A stretch of DNA of 64,000 nucleotides from Phragmites australis (lineage: Eukaryota > Streptophyta > Magnoliopsida > Poales > Poaceae). The stretch is from positions 560,501 to 624,500 of the forward strand of contig NC_084922.1 in NCBI RefSeq assembly GCF_958298935.1, written 5' to 3'. Positions 35,399 to 47,414 of this stretch are shown here, piece after piece (position 1 is the stretch's first letter; each line of letters starts with the position of its first letter). The notes below the pieces were generated by a model that searched no databases, had not been told where the DNA came from, and was given only the letters and a program-made list of their open reading frames with translations. A program made the translations under genes and the position numbers.

Positions 35399-35460
<62 letters not shown>
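35399..35460 (+). repeat. (TC)31 microsatellite
   Basis: An uninterrupted dinucleotide run, followed directly by a run of C and further CCCT repeats. Confidence 0.98.
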
Positions 35461-35462
<2 letters not shown>

Positions 35463-35600
35463 CCCCCCCTCCCTCCCTCTCACTATTTTTCCCTCCGATA
35501 ATAGCCGATGTCGATCCATCACTAGAGATCATCACCGACCAATTAGGCCTCACGACGAGCTTCACCCGACCACCCTTCACCTCCCTCGCCCCTCTGGCTA

Positions 35601-38600
35601 TGTCACATCCTCAAATCCGTAAGCATGTCATTAAGCATAATCATACATTATGAGCATCATAAGCATTATATTTATTGATGAGTGCCTGTTAATTATAGTG
35701 GCGGTTTAAAAAAATTGAGTTATGAAAATACCCGATGTTAGAGTTCTCGTATAGTTTAAACCTCGCCTAGGCTTTTGGGTGAACCTAGTTTAAATTGGGT
35801 TTATCTCATTTTGTAATCGTGGCACAAAATTTCTAAGATTTTGGAGCACTGAAGTGCCTCGTGTTGGGTTTTTAAATTTGAGAGAAAAGGAAATGTTTTG
35901 CAGCAGAAAATGGTTGTCTCCCTCTAACACATGAAACCCACTAGCCGGCCCCACACCTCACCTTTTTTCCTCTCCCTTTCGCCCCCTCCCCCTCCAGCAG
36001 CAACTCCCCCTCCCCTCCACCTCACTCACTCACTCTCTCTTGCTCACTCCAACCGGCCAAAGATCAAGGAAGGGTAGCAGCTCCCTCTCCTCTCTCCCTC
36101 AAGCACTCTTCTCCATTCTCCACCCAAAATCTGCCCTCAAGAACAAGATTCGAGGTATGCATGCTATACTACTGCATTCCCTATCTCTCTAGCTTTCCAT
36201 CCATCCAATTCTTTCTTGCATGCATGAAGATTTGGAGGTTTTGCCAAGCATTTTCATCACCCCTCTCTTCTCTGAAATTGTAGCACCTTGGTCTCTCTTG
36301 CACAAGCATTATCCCACTGATTTCCCCTTCACCAACGGTCACCAACCTCCGCAAAGAACTTTGGGTAAGTCTCTAGGGTTTCCATGGTAGCAATGCACAT
36401 TTACTTCGATTTTGGATGGGTTTGTGAGCTGCAAATTGAAGAACAATGAAGCCTCATCGTGTTCTTGAGGCAACAGAGCTAGAAGGAATGTTTGGATGAG
36501 TAGAGCTATAGTTTGTGCTTTTGGAGTGGGTGAGTTAGATCTAGAACCCATGCTTTAGTGCCTATACATGTTTATGAGGATTGGGTCAAGACATGCAAAT
36601 TTAATCGGCCTTGATTCCTTCACAAAGTTAGACAATTTGGAAGGATCTTAAGTTCCGACTTTTGTATAGAACTTCTGGTTAAACTCGAGTTAACCCAACC
36701 GAGAGCCTCATTTTTGTATAAATCCGGAGTATCCAACCAACACCAGAAGTCTTGACCCTAATACCGAAACTTTTGATTTAAGTAGAATTTACCAACCTAA
36801 GAACTCGTGTCCGTAAGAAAACCCGGAGAAGCCGACCAGATCAGAAGTTCTGATCTTTTATACCGAAACTTACAGTTAAATAAAAATTTCTAACTGAGAG
36901 CCTATATTTTCAAAGGTTTAGAAGGTCCGATCGATCAGAAGTTCCGACTTCCAGGTCGGAAGTTCTGATGTTACCCAGATCGTAAACTTCTTTGGTTCTT
37001 TCGCGTGTTATTGTACTGCATACTCATTCTTTACGCATCATGTGACATATCTCATTGCACCTCATTAATGCTCACCGTATTGCATGCGCTTTTCTTTAGA
37101 GAATGAAGGACCGGATTTTGACGCAGGCGTGATTGAGGGCGATCCGGACTTTGTGACTATTAATTGTGAAGCTGAGCAGCAAGACAAGTATCTAAGCATA
37201 CTCTACCTAGTACTTTGGATCATGTGAAGTCTAATTTGACAAACTACTCTTCATGTATGTTTGCATGTAGTGAGTCAATGTTGGGTTTTATGGGTAGATC
37301 ATATTTATTGCACTACCATATCTTGGCGTTGTTTATCTCTTGATCTGTTGTAACCTGGGTTGTTGTTTATGTGATTGTCAACCGAAAAATGAACATTAGT
37401 CATGCCTAGGTCCTCAGTAGAAGTCGAGCGGTGGTTTAACCATCGTTCACGAGCTTAGGGCTTACTTATTATTCACTAAGATAATGATGATTAATGGATG
37501 TGTAAGTTAGTGAGGATGAGGCGAGTTTCAAGTGGGCAATAGGGATGGCTCGAGAAGGGAGTCTCGGATGCTATAGGCCCGCTTGAATCGATTAAGCACC
37601 CATTGTTGGTATAGTTGGTTTTAGCACTTTCCGTACTTACCACATGTCGATATAATAGTAAGACAAGCTAAATACCTTATATAGCTATGATCTTTTGGCG
37701 TGCGAGTCTCAGGTGTTATTGGCATAATAGGCTTGTAAGGGGTATCTATTTTTCTCAGGGAATAATTCAAGATGATCTCCGCATGCCGAGACACATGTTC
37801 AAATGGTTGGGGCTTATTTAGGAAAGGTTGTCACATGTACCTCCTTGTGTGGACTTTAGCGGATCGTACAAGCCGAATGGTTCTCGTGTTGTGTGGGAAA
37901 AAAGAAGTACTCCTGTAGGGTGTAAGATCAATTCGAATTATCGCGCTTTCAGTTATGAGCATACTTTTATCCATTTGCATCAATCATAGAGTTTCAATAT
38001 TGGGAAGTGGTGATGGTATGTTGAAAAATGGATGGTGATGTTGATGTTAAGTTGAGATGGTTCTAATAGCAGATATGATATATTGATAATCTCAAGATAG
38101 AAGGGTTTTGGCTAGATCATAGAATCCCATACTTGAGTTGAAATCGCATTTGCATTTTAAATTTATTTAACCTTTATGGCTGATTCTTTGCTATGCATCC
38201 TCAAATGCATTCTCTTTGGAGTCGGGTTATTATTAAGTACCTAGTGTGGATTAAGTCTTGCGAGTACCTTCGTACTCACACTACTTGTTTGCTTTTCAGG
38301 TGAGGAAGAATTATTTTTTGGTTACTTCACACCTGCCGATGTTGGAGGCAGGCAAGAGTAGCGTCATCTACTCAGAAGATTTCTTTTGGGGTGGTGCTTA
38401 TGGGCACATAGCACCACCCATCTTTTGTCATTCTTATATTTTTTGTTCCGTTGCGTAGTGACTCTAACCCACTAGGAGATGAAACTGACTCTTATCCTCC
38501 TAGTGTTTGTTTTGTAAATTATTGTGAAAATTGTAATCACTTAATGACTTGTAATCTAAATTTATTACTTGCTCTTTATTATGTCTTATTATGTTATGCT

Positions 38601-38700
38601 TGTTGTAAAGGTATGTATTCCAATCTTGGACATAAAATACATATCGGGACTACCGGTATGGTATTCTGGTTAATTGTTGTAGTCGTGATTATATAAATGA
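35601..38700 (+). mobile_element. LTR-like segment (copy A) with several splice-like exons
   Basis: It starts TGTCACATCCTC. A CT-rich leader ends at a donor (CGAG|GTATGC, 36154). A stretch 36284-36364 is bounded by TTGTAG and GTAAGT. An acidic exon 37100-37187 (GPDFDAGVIEGDPDF) and a terminal acidic exon 38300-38360 follow, with a perfect GAGTAC-CTTC-GTACTC hairpin before the last. No gag-pol is present. The ends are approximate and no target duplication was found. The reading frame does not carry cleanly from the third to the fourth exon. Confidence 0.35.
38262..38360 (+). other. Hairpin plus acidic terminal mini-exon module (copy A)
   Basis: GAGTAC (38262-38267), loop CTTC, GTACTC (38272-38277), then a pyrimidine tract and TTTTCAG. 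The exon-like stretch 38300-38360 reads EEELFFGYFTPADVGGRQE and then TAG. Confidence 0.5.
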
Positions 38701-38743
38701 TCAACTTAATGATTAATTAGAATAATATTTGGATGGTTTCCCA

Positions 38744-40220
38744 GAGCCTAACCCCTCCCCTCTCTCCTGAGCCACCACGGTCATCAACCTCCACTTCCAT
38801 CGCCGGTCGTCAATGGTGCCTCATCGGCCAAGCCGAGTGCCGAGATCCCTCACACACACACCACGCTCACTTCCGGTGCCTAAAAACCCTGCTCTACTGT
38901 CTCTCCACGTTTTCCCTCATCGGTCACCATCGCTTCCAACTCCGAATGGTAATGTTCCGATCGCGGCCCGTCAAAACTAGCGCCAACCATATAAACAATA
39001 AAAAAAAATTCAACCCGTGCCTTGGCGTTGTGTGAGTTATCGGGATGGAAAGACTTACTGGATAATTTAGAACATAAAAGAACATGTTAGAGCATGGACA
39101 AATCAGGGTTCCCATTGAGAATACCTTAGGAGTCTAAGTGATGCCTGTGTGGCATGCTTAGTGTGGAGATATCTGTCTTGGCTCAATTAAGAGCTGAGTT
39201 GATGTGACATCTTATCTAGTTTTCACAGTACAACCACTCGACCCTGTATGTGACAGGGTTTAGTCTAAACCCCACTAGTTAGTCCACTGGTCGTTCAAAG
39301 GCAGGAGTGCAACAAGAGACCATGGAGCAGGTGCAAGCTTGTCGACCTGGTTAGAGGCCTAGTTTAGGCTAAGAACCCCTGGTTACCTCCCATAGGCAAC
39401 TAGTGGGATGATCCTTGATTGGGTAATGGCTTTATTTAGTCACACTGCCACGACGGTTGTATGTTGCCAAATTTAGCTTGTGTGTAAAGTGTACCACTTT
39501 GCAGATATTCGAATAGCCATATCCACGGTCACGGACGAACTACAGTTCAATCACAACAACTAGCATGGGTTGTGTGCGCTTCTTGGAATGTGAGTGGGCA
39601 AGGTGTGCCAACTTTTGGAAATAGGTCTGGCAGTATGTCGTAGGTTGCTGTTGACGGAGTGTCCGACAACATTAAAACTTGGGTCATGGTGACTTTCCAC
39701 CATGGTCGAACCCCTCCTTCATTTAATATCGATGATATGGTGTTTCACAAAATCCTCCTTATGAAAATAAACCCTTGGACATGTAAACTTGGCATTTCTG
39801 CAAAATTAAACTTATAGCCGTACCCTTGTCAGTATTGTATGCATGTATTTATACCCTCGATGTAGGGCAAGGGTTGGAACTTGCTAAGTACGTTTGTACT
39901 CACCCTTACTTATATTTTTAGAGGAAGATCCAGACTTCACCGATGTCGACGGTGAGACTAACGAGTAAGTCTTGGTCACGTCTGCACTCGAGTTACCTGT
40001 GGAGTGGCATGTCCCCATGCTGATCTTGTTGTGTCCTCTAGTGTTATGGACTATGTTGCTCGCGAGCCTTTGCTGAATATTTTATGTGTTACTAGCTTGA
40101 TGGATTTATTTCACCAACCCTTTTTGTATGTCTACGATATCACTTGCTATAAGACTTGTATTTACCAGCTGTTGATGCAGGAACTGTTGTAATGAAATTT
40201 TAAGCACCGGGGATGACTCG
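38744..40220 (+). mobile_element. LTR-like segment (copy D)
   Basis: It carries the GTAAAGTG...CTTTGCAG and CCACGGTCACGGAC boxes (39483-39540), the hairpin/mini-exon module (39887-39968) and an end-like GGGCGCTTCA near 40220. There is no coding sequence beyond the mini-exon. The borders are approximate. Confidence 0.35.
39887..39968 (+). other. Hairpin plus acidic terminal mini-exon module (copy D)
   Basis: AGTAC-GTTT-GTACT hairpin (39887-39900), pyrimidine-rich tract and TTTTTAG acceptor. The exon from 39922 reads EDPDFTDVDGETNE and stops with TAA (39966-39968). Confidence 0.5.
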
Positions 40221-40229
40221 GGGCGCTTC

Positions 40230-42060
40230 AATTGGAGGACTACTCTACTTGTCCCCACCAAAATGGTTTTCATCCATTTTACACACCACCCGCCACATCC
40301 CACAATATACTAAGGATTCCTCATTCACCAAAGATTCGGGGCATAAGAGTTGAATGGATTAACAGTGAAGCAACATCTCCGAATAGATGTATCCCACTAG
40401 TGATATCTTCAAGGAGAAGTATTCCATCCTAAGCATGCTAGAAATTATGGCGTCGTCCAATGTTAATATAGATAACGATAGGTAAATCCTAGAGTGATAT
40501 GTATTCCTGATAAGACGTTTAAGGCATGATAATGGTTTGATATGATGTAACTACTGCAAACAGTTGAAATAGCACCATACATAGCACATGCGATATTAAG
40601 TTAAGTTTTAAGTTGATCAATTTAGGTTATTGAGAACATAATCTCAAAATGATCGATGATATAGGACTTACCTTCTTTGAAGTCTTCTTCTAAACCTTGA
40701 TCGAGGTCCGGATCCTCTGGGTTCTCCACGAAATCCTCCAGTTCTGCAATACGCGATTATGCTCAATCAACGGCTTATACTAGGAAAAAAATCAATTAAC
40801 ACTAATGGAATACCGAATGAGCCCTAATGAATATCACATAGTGATAGAAGGGTAGATCTTGAATTTTGATGAAAGAATCGCCGAAATCGAAGTCAGAACG
40901 AAAAAACCATGACTCTTGAAAGATTCACTATTTATGGGTGGGACCCACTGAACAATACTGAGGCATGCCTAGGCTGCTGGGCTGGATAACAGGTCAGTCG
41001 CTCCCGGGCTGAGCCATGGCCTGCCTTGGCCTGGCCGAACCAGCAGGCCAGGATGGCCTCATGTGCGTGTGCGCCTTGCTAGCGGAGTAGGGCGGCAAAT
41101 GGGGAACGGGCCAACAACAAGAAATCGCGGTGGTTCCATGCTGGAGAGCTCATCGGAGTTGGGTTTCCGTCGGAGTCCCATGACGATAAATACACGGCAA
41201 CTATCTACGTGTGATGGGAGTTCGTTTGGGAACTTCTCGACGGCATGCGATGATCGGAGCAGCATCAGACGGCAGGCGGAGTTGGTCAAGACACTGGAGA
41301 AGAAGTTGGGCAACGACTTCGTGCTATTCACATTCAAGGGGCCCTGCATCCTACAGCTATGGGTTGCTAGACATCACCACGACATGAAGGCCGCCTCAGC
41401 AGGGGGCTAGGCGATCGCCGGCGGTGAGCTTAGCGCGATGGCGAGGGAAAAACTCATGGCTGCACGCTACCGCGTGAAGAGGGGGCATAAGAGCGACAAC
41501 ATGCTAGCTATGAGGGAGCAGGAGGTGATGGGGATGCTCACTGAGCTCGAAAGCGGCGATGGGCAGGGCGGCGGCCAACGGTGTGATGCTTTAGCAGTGG
41601 CGATGTCTGCCCGACCTCAGCTCAGGCGCGCTCCCATTGAGCTCTTGGGCGAGGGAGGGTGGCATGAGGAAGGCGGTGAGCTCCTAGTGCTCCTCAGCCA
41701 CTCGTGAGGGAGATACGGTGATAGTTAGGCAACAACAACGAAGAATGGCGGTGACAATGGATTTAGGGAGGAGGGGGAAAAGGAGGCTGGCATCCCCGTT
41801 TTATAGGCATTAGGTGGTTTCTCGTGCTCTAGGTGAACAGAGGGGTGGCAGTGTCGTGTCGTGCTGTCCTCGATGAGTAGGACGGCGATGAGGCGGCACC
41901 CTCCTTAAATTGCATGGCATGGCCGCTCTGTGTCGGCTATGCGCGTGCGGCGGATGAGGAAGCCACACGGTGTCAGTGCGGCTCGAGTTGTGTGAGAGAG
42001 GGCTGAGAGAGGGGGAGAGAGCTGAGAGAGAGGAGGGGCGGCAAGGAAGTCGTCAACGCA
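40230..42060 (-). mobile_element. LTR-like segment (copy C), minus orientation, probably truncated
   Basis: An internal-type acidic mini-exon at 40672-40743 has both acceptor (TTGCAG) and donor (GTAAGT) on the minus strand and reads LEDFVENPEDPDLDQG plus LEEDFKE. No terminal mini-exon follows before copy D begins, so the segment may have been cut by it. Frames at 41063-41707 are not recognised. Confidence 0.3.
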
Positions 42061-43775
42061 TTTAGGGCCTATTTAGGAGAGCTCCACTCTAAATTTTTTA
42101 GCTCTGCTCCAAAAATCCACGATGAAGTAGATCTATCATGGAGCTAGAGTTGACGATGAAGATGTTTGGCTCTAGATCTAGAAATGAGTGGTTTTTAGAG
42201 GATTTGTCAATAGTACCCATGTGGCATTATTTGAGCAACTTTTTTGACTGTTGCTTTCGCAGCCATCTGGAACGATCGTGAGGCAAGCATGCCAAACCGA
42301 TCGCACAACGGAATCATCATGGATGGAAAGCAAAAGGGAAGCCACGTGCAGCATTTATCTCAATCACTAAAAAGAAATGCCCAAAGCTCTTACATGATCT
42401 AAACATCAATGTAAGATTTCAAATTTAATTTTATTCATGCAAAAGAGATAGACTATAAATAGATACAACAAAAAAGTATTTCCTCGCTTACTTCAATTAC
42501 TAGGTACATCCACTACAAATTTTCATTCACTATTCCACAGAGATAAAAATGAGAGCAATTTCTCGGAACAACAATCAAAGGGAAAAAACTAAAAGTAAAT
42601 CTGCACAAGTATCCTATCCTCTAAGCATGTTGATGACCTTGGAACAAATGTTCATATTCAGAAAATGTTTTTGTAATTATGATAATTGGCAACCATAACT
42701 TGTTTCTCCTCCTAATTATGATATGCGGGTAAATGAAAAAACAAAGCCACATATAAAAATTGATCCTCTCACATAAGCCCTCTAACAACAATAACCTGGT
42801 AATTGTTAAAACAGGGGGTGTTCATCAATATATACGATTCTCAGTCTTGAATGACAGATTATCAGTTTTTAAAGGTTGATACTACAACAGCAGAACAAAT
42901 CAGCAACCAAGTGCATTCTTCATTTCTAAATCATGACTGGCATCACTGAAAAAATCATCATTGTTTTTTCTCGATTAGTGATTTTGTGAGCACCGAGGGG
43001 CCATTAGCTATTCAATTTTTTGTCAATGTTTGACCTTAATTCCCTGGAAATATCAAGCTACCATTAGCAGCATAGGGATTCCTCCATGATAAATCAAAAC
43101 TAAACTAGTAAATCCAATTCGTATCAGGCATATCGATCAATTCTCAAAGGCCTAATCCAAAATTAACCGAAATAGCATCACGAAAGGAAAAAAGGCATCT
43201 CAGAAATCATAGTTGGGTTCTTGGACGAACATGGCGGACAGTTCGTTGCGCAGCGTGCGCATTGCTGTCCCGAGATTAAGGTTAAAACCCGACCTTTGTG
43301 GATCCCCACCAGCCGTGCCGCCGTCCTTGCCCCGGTTTTAGTCTCTGTGGACTTGGTTGCGGGGACGGCAATGACTTCTTGCTGCAAGGCACTAAACAAG
43401 AGAAGGAGGTTGAGGTTGCCCGGGGCCACGGCCTGCATCGCGCGCGGAGCTGTGAAGCTTGCTGCTGCCGTGGCCGAGGCAGGTGGAGGCGGAGGCGACG
43501 CTCTAGGTTTCGCCACACATACGTCGGGCAGGTCAAGGGTCAGGCGTGCGAGGGGCAGGGGGCAGGGCGTGGAGGTATTACCCTAATGGCAGTGGTGGGC
43601 AATTACCTCTCAACTCCACGAGCATGTTTAAAAATGTGGTTCATGGAGTACCCTTTCAGCTGCTCCACTAAAATAAACTAGAAGGTGGCCTGCTCCATGA
43701 AGTTAGTTGCTCCACGAATTAGTGGAGCTAAGGTGTTTGGGAGGGCTCCAGCTCCAAACTCCACCGTGGATCAGA
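42061..43775. other. Repeat-like intergenic DNA, no gene seen
   Basis: GGGCCTATTTAGGAGAGCTC-type sequence near 42066 and GTGTTTGGGAGGGCTCCAGC near 43733 resemble ends of common grass DNA transposons. They stand in direct, not inverted, orientation, so no element could be closed. Confidence 0.35.
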
Positions 43776-43823
43776 GCGAAGCCCTCCCATCTCCAGTTAG
43801 CGAAGCCCTCCCATCTCCAGTTG
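43776..43823 (+). repeat. 24-bp perfect tandem duplication
   Basis: GCGAAGCCCTCCCATCTCCA plus GTT occurs at 43776 and 43800, immediately before the long inverted repeat. Confidence 0.9.
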
Positions 43824-43972
43824 ACATGCGGGCCCCGCCGTCATAACACCATTCTCCCTCCTCCAGCGTCCCGGCCCTTAATGCACCGGTCGTGGTGGTG
43901 TGGCATGAACAGTGCGATGGCATCGTGCTGGAGGAGGGAGAAGGGTGTTATGACGGTGGGGCTCACATGTCA
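43822..43972. repeat. 46-bp inverted repeat (hairpin) with 59-nt loop
   Basis: The arms 43822-43867 and 43927-43972 are complementary at about 42 of 46 positions. They start TGACATG and end CTCCTCCAGC at the loop. It may be a foldback transposon remnant or a source of hairpin RNA. Confidence 0.85.
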
Positions 43973-44585
43973 GCGATGGAGCGAGCAGATGTGCGCGCGG
44001 GAGCTGGGCTGGGACACAGAGTAGTGGCCCAAGGAGCACAGGGAGGGTGTGCCAGGCTTGCTGGCCAGCTGGGCCACGCGGAGAGAAAAGGAGGGAGGGA
44101 GGCTTGAGGAGAAAGAAAAAGATTTGGTTTTTGATTGGGGCAGATTCAAATGGTATATTTAAATTTGGTTTTGAAAAAGGATTTAGGTTTGACATAAATT
44201 TAAATAAGAGTATTTGAATTATGACTGGGAATTGAAACTCTGACTTTGGGAGAGGATTTGAATTTAAAAGATTTGAATTTAATTTGGATTTGAGCTAAAA
44301 AAGAGTCTAAGAATATATTTGAATTAGAGAGACATTTAACTTCAAATCTCTACTCAAAGAACCATAAACACAAATAAACTAAAAAAGAAATGATTCAATT
44401 TAATGCAAGGATTAATTTTAGAAATTATTTTGGTGTTCTTTGAAACAATTTAGCCAATTAATATATTTAAATATATATATATACAAGTATATATTTATTA
44501 AAATACATAATTCATTGATTTTATATTGGTTAGAAAAAATTTAAATTGAAATCAATTTTGTTATATACTATATGCTAAAACTCAT

Positions 44586-44762
44586 GATGTTACACCCACT
44601 ATCTGTTATTTATTACGTTGTCTACTTGATATAGTAATTTTTCATGTATGCTGGAAATCTATAGGAGAAACTGGGATGTTACACCCACTATCTGCTATTT
44701 ATTACTTTGGCTGCTGGATACAATAATCGTTCATGTATGCTGGAAATCTATAGGAGAAATTG
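44586..44762. repeat. Tandem duplication, 89-bp period
   Basis: GATGTTACACCCACTATCTG starts both copies (44586 and 44675). Both end with CTGGAAATCTATAGGAGAAA, and the middle has diverged by a dozen or so changes. Confidence 0.9.
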
Positions 44763-45474
44763 TGTCCTTGTGCTGTCCTTTATGCATCTTGTACACAGTG
44801 GCAGAATCAGTGCTTCTTGAGCACTAAACAAAGCATGCGCAGCAAATTATCCTACGATGAGAGGCATGATTGATTAACTCATATTCGCTGTGATGATTTC
44901 TGTGGATAGGGGAATGTTTACTTCACACCATGCACTAGCTAATACTTTAGGTTGCGTTTGGATCTCGGAATTGGATCCAAAATTCTGGAATTGGAATTAG
45001 GCCTAATTCATTTCTCACCCACTACATGACTCGATTCCACAGCTCCCCTCTCGAAAACGTCCAGAATTGTCCTCCTCAATCCACATCGACTCGAGCTCAG
45101 GCTCCATCCGCTCCCTGTAGAACTGCCGCCTCCATCAGTGCTTTGTTGCACCCCCCCCCCCCCAGCGACTCGAGCCCGTGCTCCACCCCCTCCCCCACCT
45201 CCATCTGTGCTCCGCCTCCTCCTCCGTCTCGTCTTGTGCTTGTCCCTCTCCCTTGCCGCTACGTCCCACAAGAAGTTGCAGAGACTCCGACGGCTCCACC
45301 ACCTCCCAGGGTCCAACACCGCCACCGCCCATCCTCCACCACCATCGCCGCCCCCAGGTACTTTATTTCCACCCATTTGCATCGATCTAACTCATCCTCA
45401 GAACTGCTCTCAGATCTGGTGCTATGTTGCTTGCCTTTGTTGGAACTAGCAGGGAGTTTAGAAGCAGGCTTGTT

Positions 45475-45633
45475 TGCAAGTACGCCATCGGCGGCAAGCA
45501 CGGCAGCGACGAGGGCCACAACGGGTGGGTCTCCTGCGTCAGGTTCTCCCCCAACACCTTGCTGCCCACCATTGGCTCCGGCTCCTGGGACCGCACCGTC
45601 AATGTCTAGAACCTTACCTATTGCAAGCTCCAA
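45475..45633 (+). pseudogene. RACK1-like (WD40 Gbeta-like) pseudogene fragment
   Basis: The frame reads [20 protein letters not shown], then [24 protein letters not shown], stop, NLTYCKLQ. This is the central WD repeat of plant RACK1. The [15 protein letters not shown] and SGSWDRTV signatures are clear. The tryptophan expected after the Val is a TAG (45607-45609). No other blades are recognisable on either side, and there is no intron at this point. I read it as a captured or retrotransposed fragment that is no longer coding. The CT-rich frames at 45026-45470 upstream are not part of RACK1. Confidence 0.8.
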
Positions 45634-46370
45634 TATTTTGTATTATTTAGCAATTACGGATTGGTGTCTGCTAATGCTTAGATGCCGCTATCAAGTCACG
45701 GCTAGAGGTCTCACTACTATGAGCTATGTTTTGACAGATATGGAGGTTTTATTTGTTTGTATGTAGCCTTTGGGTAATTCTGGATTTTGCATGTGTGGGA
45801 ATAAGGTGGGAGTAATTAGGGGTACCAAATATGTGCATGAGTCAGCTGTCATAAAATAAACCTACTGAGGCTTGCTTGTCCTCATATGCATCTCTTGATT
45901 TCCATGAACAAACACTCACTGCCGAGCCAAAAAGTGTGCTAACCTCGTGTGCTTATCTAGTTTTCTATGTCTGTAGATAAACTTATCCACTGCAGTCTGG
46001 TTCTTTACTTGTGTTTGGCCTTGAACACTAGACAAATCAACACAATGGTACTGATACACAGTTTCTGGGTTCAAGCTTTGATATTTGTTTGATGGATTAA
46101 ATTTAATTCTGGATAGTTATTTTACAAGAAAAAATTGAGTAGTAGTAGAATATATAACTAAATGTTTTGCCTTTGTATTTTCATATTACTATGACCTGCA
46201 TAACCGAGTTTACCCGAGGTAAGGTACAGTCTAATTATACATCTTTACAATCCACTTTATATATATGATGAAAGTTGCTACGAAATTGCCACTTGATATT
46301 GTTAATATCATGCAGCTATGTTGTAGTTCCAACATGGCAGATTCATCATCAATAATGCAAGCTTACATAA
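45634..46370. other. Intergenic, no gene seen
   Basis: AT-rich sequence between the RACK1 fragment and the decayed gypsy element. No recognisable frame or RNA gene. Confidence 0.45.
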
Positions 46371-47395
46371 CTAAAGAGAATGAAAGAAGGAATAAGAGAA
46401 GGAAGGCTCGAATAGCTCGATGGCTATACTCCTCGAGTAAATTAATGTCATCCGTTCGTAACTACTTTTACCCATCCTCTGAGTAACTTTCCACTCACGG
46501 TGATTCGAACTGCAAATCAATTGAAAGCATTGCCTCTGCTCTATAAAATAAGAAGAAAAGAGTTTCATCGGTGGCCCTATTAGTCGAAGTACGAATGGCC
46601 TATAGTACTGAGGGAAGTTCTTTTACCCAGTGTTTCGAGTAAGCCTTTAGCCTGTCAAATACTCGAGTTTTGATACCCTGCAAGACTATACCATTGGCTC
46701 GCTCAACCTGACTGTTAGTTTGAGGTGAGCTATTGAGGCAAAATAGGTTTTAATACCAAATTCTTCGCAGAATGCAGTGAAGGTCCCGCTTCTGAACTAG
46801 TTACCATTATTCATAATTATCCGATGCAGAATTCCAAATCGAGTAATTATGCTCCTCATGAACTTATTAGCCGCTTCTGCAGTTATCTTTCCCACGGGTT
46901 CGGTCTCCACTTATTGAACGTGTGAATAGCCACGAATATGAATTTATAACCACCTTGGGCCCTCGGAAATGGTACTAGGATATCCAAGCCCCACACAGAG
47001 AAAGACCAAGAAAGAGAAATTATTTGCAAAGCTTGGACTGGTCGAGTGGTCTACCTTCCAAAAATTGGCAGTCCTCACACTTTTTGACCAGCTCGGAAGC
47101 ATCCTGGAGGGCAGTCGGTCAATAAAATCCTTGGTGAAATGCTTTTTTTGACCAAGTTGCGGTAAGACGCATGATTACCACACATGTCTCCATGGATGCA
47201 CTTCACCAAGATTCCGTTACTCCCCTTTCGGTAGAGCTTGCCATTTACCAAAGCGTAGAGCTTGGACTTACAAGTAATTTTCTCTACATACGCATAATCA
47301 TCGAGGATGTCTCGACATTTGAGATAGGTTTGGTACGGAGTCATCCAAGTCAGTTCGCATTCGAGTAGTGCAGCATCCGTGTGTCTATGGGTCAT
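46371..47395 (-). pseudogene. Old gypsy element: integrase remnant
   Basis: On the minus strand 47395-47075 reads SKLYALVNGKLYRKGSNGIL and a HGDMCGNH zinc-binding segment, followed from 46995 by WGLDIL and GGYKFIFVAI of the integrase core. Stops and shifts interrupt the core, and the end near 46371 is unrecognisable. It corresponds to the integrase of the young element at 53.1-54.1 kb, but is far more diverged. Confidence 0.75.
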
Positions 47396-47414
47396 GTCTC
47401 ACTAACTTGATCAG

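Noticed and set aside
35596..40225. One complete LTR retrotransposon made of copies A and D as paired LTRs
   Set aside because: The segments share only short boxes, have no gag-pol between them and no matching target duplication.
42066..43760. A single DNA transposon bounded by GAGAGCTCC and GGGCTCCAGCTCC sequences
   Set aside because: The two end-like sequences are in direct orientation and no target duplication was found.
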